Assembly (NCBI GenBank): GCA_030407085.1
Contig: CM059583.1
Location: 80,748,001 to 80,812,000 of the forward strand
Source of the DNA: Trichopria drosophilae
Taxonomy: Eukaryota > Arthropoda > Insecta > Hymenoptera > Diapriidae
Direction: 5' to 3'
DNA length: 64,000 nucleotides
Shown here piece after piece: positions 59,171 to 64,000 of this stretch (position 1 is the first letter of the stretch; each line of letters begins with the position of its first letter). The notes beneath the pieces were generated by a model that was given only the letters and a program-made list of their open reading frames with translations, was not told the DNA's origin and ran no database searches. The translations under genes were made by a program, and so were the position numbers.

Positions 59171-59838
59171 ATAGGTTTTATTTATTGTTTACGTCGGCGT
59201 GATGGTCGTGCGGGCTAAGGCGTCAGTCTTAGTCCGCCCGAACTGAACGTCGCGAAGGGCCCGAGTTCGAATCCCCGTCCTGCAATTTTCTCTGCTTATG
59301 TCCAGTGTGGAATAACCGGGGAACTTTGCTGGGCGAAGGTACGAATTTGGGACCGCCGCCGACCCCCGTCGGCAGTTATCGGTACCGTCAGCGTCTTATC
59401 CGCGGTCGGTACGTCGTGGGTCTTATCTCGGATAAAGAGGGGATAAGCTCCGCGTCGTACTCGCTAAGGCACAGACCGCCGAATCTGCTGGTGGTACCGA
59501 TAGTGGGGTAGGGGGGACTGGCTCTGGGTGGGTGTTGTGTGTGCCTATAGTTTCTGTCTTGTACTGTCTGTCTCTGTCCTGTACCTCTCCACCCGAGAGC
59601 TGACCCGCAAATAGACAAATCGTCATTAACGCGGGGGAAATAACCTGTCCTTTGTCCTTTTTTTATTTATTGTTTACATAGAATTACATATAAAATCATG
59701 TAACGGCGGAACCGAATCGTGCGCGAGCTAGCAACAGACTGACTTCAATTCGCGTTCTTCTCGCATGTCACGCTAGAGTAGCGCTATCTATCGGAGGCGA
59801 ACAAAATTAAAAACTTTTAACGTTTTTGATATCCTACA
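59171..59838 (-). repeat. 5' LTR of the Gypsy element, split by a SINE
   Basis: 59,678-59,838 plus 59,171-59,192 equals the 183-bp LTR. The remaining 485 bases are the SINE and its second target copy. TGTAGGATATC starts it at 59,838 on the minus strand. Confidence 0.85.
59193..59660 (+). mobile_element. tRNA-Leu-like SINE inserted in the Gypsy 5' LTR
   Basis: A perfect 17-bp target duplication TTTTATTTATTGTTTAC flanks it (59,176-59,192 and 59,661-59,677). The head GTCGGCGTGATGGTCGTGCG, GGCTAAGGCGTC and GAGTTCGAATCCCC give A and B boxes like a long-variable-arm tRNA (Leu type). A 350-bp GC-rich body follows, ending in (TGTCCTT)2 and a T-run that can act as the pol III terminator. It is GC-rich against an AT-rich host. 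The small ORFs on both strands are not genes. Confidence 0.85.
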
Positions 59839-60470
59839 CTTATTATGGAGTTTAATAAGCATTTAATTTCATATATTTCTTTGTTATTGTCACGAGGTTC
59901 GAGTTCGACTATAAACAAAGGCAATGGCCTCTTTGATTTAAATTCAAGAATGTTTGTTATGTTTTTGACTTTATGATTGTACTGTTCGATGTTTTGAGTC
60001 AACTCTTTTAAATCGATTGACGAGTGCATATTTCTTAGTATAACTTTGAAACTTTTGTCTTGTTTACGTTGGTATGTATAGAATTCGGTTTGTTTTGATT
60101 TTAATTCAATTACTGGAAGATATTTTTTCGTCATGGATAACTGAATTTTTACTTGATCATTATTTAGTATGTTTAACATGTAATTATCCTTAGTTATGGA
60201 GTCTAGTAATTCGCACAATGGCCGAATGTTTTTAACACCACTTACAAAGATTGGCGGGGATTTGATTGTAGATTTCGGTATATTATTGTTTCCTTCGTTG
60301 ACATTTTCTTCTTCCGATAGTTTTGCATATTGGTTTTCGGTTGTTACTGGATTCAGCCAATAGTTATATTTGACAGCCTGTCTTTTGCCCGTACTTACAT
60401 TTGTGGGGCTATTTATAGGTCTTTTTTTATTTTTAACGCGTTCCCATTCCTGTTCTTTGGTGTCCTTCAC

Positions 60471-60768
60471 TGAATTGCCAACCTTTTGTTTATTTTTTTC
60501 TCTGCTTTCTTTTGCCCCCTGGGGCGTCTACTTTTTACAGCCATCGGCCAAGCACATGAGTGGCCTTTTCTTTTCCCATCAAAAGAAGAGGCAAAGCACC
60601 CACATTTTCCATCAAATTCGGCACGATCATACCATAACCTACAAGGCAATATCCGCAACTAAGTCGATCCCATTTTGGTGAATTGAAACTCACGCACGCG
60701 CAGACCGTAGCGGTCTTGCGCAGGCGCCTCTAATAGGCGCGCCAAATTTCAAATCCAAATAACCAAAT
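60471..60768. other. Head-to-head spacer between the two Jockey elements
   Basis: About 300 bp separate the two ORF1 starts. It contains a GC-rich stretch near 60,690-60,745 (CACGCACGCGCAGACC, GGCGCCTCTAATAGGCGCG) just upstream of copy B's ATG, probably B's 5' UTR with the internal pol II promoter usual in Jockey elements. The part left of about 60,660 may be A's 5' UTR or host DNA. Confidence 0.5.
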
Positions 60769-62029
60769 ATGTTTTACATGAACTCGGAGCATATTGAGGA
60801 CAAAAACGCCAAATCGCAAGATTGGGAGATCGCAAAGAAGAAACGACATAGAAGTAGTCCCGGACTTGATCCAAACGTAAGAAAACTACAGAAAACTAAA
60901 AACTATTGGTTAAGTAAACCGTTGGAAACCAATAATAGCTACGAAGTACTAGAAAATTCAGATAACTCAATAGAGGAAGATGCCAGTGAAGTTATATCCA
61001 CAAATGATAGCAAGAAAAAGAAACAAGACGCAAAATCTCCACCTATCTTTATAGAGGAAGTGGAAAATATTTCCCCTTTAAAAACCCTACTAGATTCAGT
61101 AGCGAAAGACCAGTATGTCATGAAAATACTAAATAAAAATATGGTTAAGATACAGCCACTATCATCAGAAAAATATCTACCAATCATGACAGCATTAAAA
61201 GAAAATGGAACTCTAGGCTTTACCTACCAATGCAAATCCCAAAGGAGCTTTAAAGTTGTCTTGAGAAACATGCACTCGAGAACAGATATAAATGAAATAA
61301 AAGAAGAGCTCGAAGTTAAAAATCATAAAGTAATCAAAATAACAAATATGCTAGAGGCCAAAACAAAGAGGCCATTGCCGCTTTTCTTCATTGAACTGGA
61401 GCAAAAAGACAACAACAAGGACGTATACACGATAAAAACCCTCCTAAACTCAATCGTAACATTCGAGCAGCCATACAAAAAAGGGACATCCCGCAATGTA
61501 CAAGGTGCCAAGTCTATGGTCATACAAAAAACTTCTGCTTCAAAACACCAAGGTGTGTCAAATGCGCAGAAGACCACCTAACAATCGACTGCCCCATCAA
61601 AGGCAAAACGGATGAGGTTAAATGTTACAATTGTGGAGGTAAATACCCTGCAAGTTATAAAGGCTGTGAAGTACGTAAGCAGCTTCAGGAGAAATTCTTC
61701 CCAAAATTAAGGGAAAAAAGAACCTACGAAAGGAATAATAGGACAAACGTACAATCTTCTTCATCAAACCGACCAAGATCATTTTTTACGCAACACGAAG
61801 TAAGCTATGCTCAAAAGTCAATGCTAACAATGACCAGCAACAGCAACCAGCAGATCATAATAATAATAATAACAACAACTTCAAATGCACTGGCAGCGAA
61901 CAACTAATATCGCATGATAATTCAGAAGCCGAAACGGTGAGAGCTTTACAAACCCTAGTAACCCAGTTAGTCACGAAAATCGATTCTTTACTAAACCTAC
62001 TATCGACCGTGATTTCAAAAATGGCATAA
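60769..62029 (+). pseudogene. Jockey B ORF1 (Gag-like), two frameshifts
   Basis: Frame 1 from ATG 60,769 covers the basic N-terminus and central domain (KNYWLSKPLE, KVVLRNMHSR, RPLPLFFIELEQKD) to VTFEQPYKK. A one-base slip in the A-run at about 61,478 moves to the frame 61,485-61,907. That frame has knuckles CTRCQVYGHTKNFC, CVKCAEDHLTIDC and CYNCGGKYPASYKGC. A second slip at the AAT/AAC microsatellite (61,857-61,880) leads to the C-terminal coiled segment (VRALQTLVTQLVTKIDSLL), ending TAA at 62,027-62,029. The last A of that stop is the first base of ORF2's ATG. Confidence 0.85.
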
Positions 62030-64000
62030 TGGCGAAGAACTTGAAAATCGGGGTATGGAACGCTAATGGGCTTGTGCAAAGAAGCCAAGAATTAAAATAC
62101 TTTCTCAAAGAACACGACATAGACATCATGCTAATATCAGAAACCCACTTCACTAAAAAGAGCTACTTGAATATCCCTAATTACTCCATCTACGACACAC
62201 AACATCCAGATGGTACAGCCCATGGTGGGTCAGCTCTAGTAGTCAAGAATAAAATAAAACATCATGAAAACGAAAGCTACACTTTAGAACATCTACAGGC
62301 TACAAGTATAACCATCGAAGATTGGATAGGACCAATTACGATAGCGGCAGTATACAGCCCCCCTAAACATGCAACCAAACAGCAGCAATATACAGATTTT
62401 TTTAAAACACTGGGAAATAGATTCATCTCTGAAGGGGACTACAATGTCAAACACCCGCGGCCCGTGGTGGGGTTCTAGATCACATGTGCCAAATCCGAAA
62501 GGTAAACAGCTATACGAAGCTATGAACAACAACAACCTTCACCCTATCTCAACAGGAGAACCAACATACTGGCCTACGGACCGCGGGAAGAAACCAGATG
62601 TAATTGACTTCTACGTAGTAAAAGGCATTCCTACAACCCACTTTCGCACTGAATCCTGTCTAGACCTTACTTCTGACCACTCGCCAATAATAACCACCCT
62701 GACAGCTAGTGCCACAAATAACGAAAACACACTAATGTTATACCATAATAAAACTAATTGGTCGTTATTCAGACACATCTTAAACGAGCAGTTAACATGC
62801 AGTATTTCCCTAAAATCCAACGAAGAACTGGAAACTACAATAGATTACTTAAATACCTCAATTCAGAATGCAGCCTGGAACTCCACCCCTCCAAAAAAAA
62901 GATACAACAAGGACATATCATGTGGATCTAAATATACTCAACTCGTTGTTGCAGAAAAAAGGAAATTAAGGAATGAATGGCAAAAAACTCGATCACCGCA
63001 TGACAAAGCAAAATTAAACAAGGCTATAAAGAAGCTTAAGCTTGCATTATATGCAGAAAAAAACAAAGCCCTAGAAGAATTTCTCTCAAATCTAACACCA
63101 ACAGCAGCAACGGATTACTCGCTACGGAAAACTGCAAGGAAGATAAAATGCCAGCAACAACGTAAACCACCCTTACGGCAAGCAGACGGAAAGTGGGCAA
63201 AGAGTAACAAAGACAAAGCCGAAGTATTTGCACGTCACCTAGAAAATGTCTACCAGCCATACCCACGTACAACAACAGAGGAAAAAGAAAAAGAAATCCA
63301 CGACTATTTAGAGCTACCGCTCACAACAGACAAATGTCTCCAGCCATTCAGCATAAAAGAAGTCGCACATGCAATAAAAACTGACATAAAAGAAAACAAA
63401 ACACCTGGATATGACCTTATTACGGGAAAGATTTTAAAAGAGCTACCACCAAAGGCTGTAAGGCTTATAGCAATTATTTTTAATGCAGCACTACGTCTAA
63501 ACTATTTCCCAGTGCAGTGGAAGATAGCACAGATGATAATGATCCCAAAAAAAGGCAAGGATCCAGAAAACATAACATCATATAGACCTATAATCCTCTT
63601 ACCGATACTAGCCAAACTTTTCGAAAAATTATTACTGAAACAAATTAAACTACTAATAAAAGACAAGATGCCAATACCAGAACATCAATGCGGATTCAGA
63701 CAACAACATGCTACCACGGAACAAGTACATAGAATCGTAAGAGTGATTAGAAATGCAATTGAAGAAAGACAATACTGCTTAGGAATATTCTTAGATATAA
63801 CCCAAGCCTTCGACAAGGTATGGCACCCAGGCTTGCTATATAAAATTAGGAAATACCTGCCACACAATATCTACCAGATCCTAAAATCCTATCTGACAGA
63901 CAGATGCTTCCAGATCAAGTATCAAGATGAATATACATCACTGTACCCAATTAAATCAGGAGTACCACAAGTAAGTGTCCTAGGGCCCTTCTTATATCTC
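62029..64000 (+). pseudogene. Jockey B ORF2 (AP endonuclease / reverse transcriptase), partial
   Basis: ATG 62,029. Endonuclease motifs: VWNANGL (N near residue 11), ISETHF (E38), AAVYSPP and GDYN (about 136-139). A one-base shift near 62,449 follows. The second frame, open from 62,450 to 64,000, completes the endonuclease (KPDVIDF, SDHSPI) and runs through the RT fingers and palm: TPGYDLITGKIL, SYRPIILLPILAKLFEKL, QCGFRQQHATTEQ, FLDITQAFDKVWH (motif A Asp) and GVPQVSVLGP. The last has Val where the family has Gly, which may impair template handling. The catalytic YxDD lies beyond the window. Read as a relative of the Drosophila jockey RT by motif order. Confidence 0.88.

Larger units (their letters stand above)
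53970..59838 (-). mobile_element. Ty3/Gypsy LTR retrotransposon, nearly complete and young
   Basis: A 5-bp target duplication CTTAT flanks it (53,965-53,969 and 59,839-59,843). LTRs are 183 bp each once the SINE in the 5' LTR is discounted, with two differences, both near 54,095/59,790. It is read on the minus strand: 5' LTR, tRNA-Pro-like primer site, 5' UTR with 46-bp repeats, a SAP-domain gag start, then a 1,222-codon Gag-Pol frame reaching almost to the 3' LTR. There is no env. LTR similarity of about 99% indicates recent insertion. Confidence 0.9.
53463..60470 (-). pseudogene. Jockey A ORF1 (Gag-like), split by the Gypsy insertion
   Basis: The N-terminal half is at 59,844-60,470 (basic start ERVKNKKRPINSP, then KYNYWLNPV, LRNMHSSIDL and LLNSIIS). 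The C-terminal half is at 53,463-53,969: three CCHC-type knuckles (CMRCQAYGHTKSYC, CVKCAQSHLTQDC, CYNCGGNHPASYKGC), then a Gln/Asn-rich tail. Insertion falls exactly between LLNSIIS and FEQP. The reading frame resumes once the LTR element and one 5-bp duplicate are discounted. No in-frame ATG is visible at the N-terminus (GTG at the position expected), so the start may be lost. ORF1 stop TAA and ORF2 ATG overlap by one base (TAATG, 53,461-53,465). Confidence 0.85.
50971..60660 (-). mobile_element. Jockey-clade non-LTR retrotransposon A, interrupted by a Gypsy element
   Basis: The poly-A tail reads as (T)28 at 50,971-50,998. Going upstream on the minus strand come a short 3' UTR, the RT-bearing ORF2 (to 53,463), ORF1's zinc-knuckle half (53,463-53,969), the inserted LTR element (53,970-59,838), and ORF1's N-terminal half (59,844-60,470). 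Removing the insertion and one CTTAT joins ORF1 in frame, confirming the order of events. The 5' end is not sharply visible; 60,660 is an upper guess. The element has several stops and an internal deletion, so it is inactive. Confidence 0.85.
60769..64000 (+). mobile_element. Jockey-clade non-LTR retrotransposon B, cut by the window end
   Basis: Same family as A, opposite strand. ORF1 and most of ORF2 are present as far as the RT GVPQ motif. It has three frame changes (61,48x; 61,87x-61,93x; about 62,449) but otherwise long open stretches and an almost uninterrupted RT, so it is younger than A. No poly-A or 3' end in the window. Confidence 0.88.

Noticed and set aside
59305..59626. Several 67-76-codon ORFs on both strands
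   Set aside because: They fall inside the GC-rich SINE body, where stop codons are scarce.
60467..60658. 63-codon Cys-containing minus-strand ORF upstream of Jockey A
   Set aside because: Cysteine spacing fits no finger I know and the frame lies in a probable 5' UTR.

Overview
This is a repeat-dense, AT-rich stretch of an insect nuclear genome. I would guess a hymenopteran, but the sequence does not settle the order. The only clear single-copy host gene is a minus-strand LTV1 (40S ribosome-biogenesis factor) at 39.7-41.5 kb with six recognisable exons. Almost everything else is satellite DNA, transposons, foldback palindromes or their remains, as expected in pericentromeric or other heterochromatic DNA.

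Layout: 1-15.6 kb is one satellite array of about 100 monomers of about 152 bp with higher-order duplications. 15.6-25.2 kb holds a 722-bp foldback element, a decayed LTR-retroelement fragment (integrase zinc module beside an env-like ectodomain), a MITE and several tandem repeats. 25,248-34,635 is a 9.4-kb DNA transposon with long, internally repetitive terminal inverted repeats. It carries a decayed DDE transposase fused to a Ulp1/C48-type cysteine protease and, upstream, an OTU-like protease region. Its architecture resembles the Foldback/NOF type. A 1.04-kb non-autonomous relative with an 8-bp target duplication lies at 46,663-47,700.

35.3-39.3 kb carries a tRNA-derived SINE, a 1.7-kb palindrome and a decayed R4/Dong-like non-LTR element, all lying beyond the last recognisable LTV1 exon. 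42-50.9 kb is a run of inverted and tandem repeats: a 160-bp-arm hairpin, a second R4/Dong-like fragment, three hairpins or MITEs, and the small foldback element.

50,971-64,000 is a nest. A Jockey-clade non-LTR element (minus strand) has its ORF1 split by a young Ty3/Gypsy element (53,970-59,838, 183-bp LTRs differing at two bases, a long open Gag-Pol). One LTR of that element is in turn split by a tRNA-Leu-like SINE with a 17-bp target duplication. A second Jockey element of the same family starts head-to-head at about 60.77 kb and runs off the window.

Open frames of 60-100 codons in the satellite and the palindromes are by-products of repetition and are not annotated as genes.
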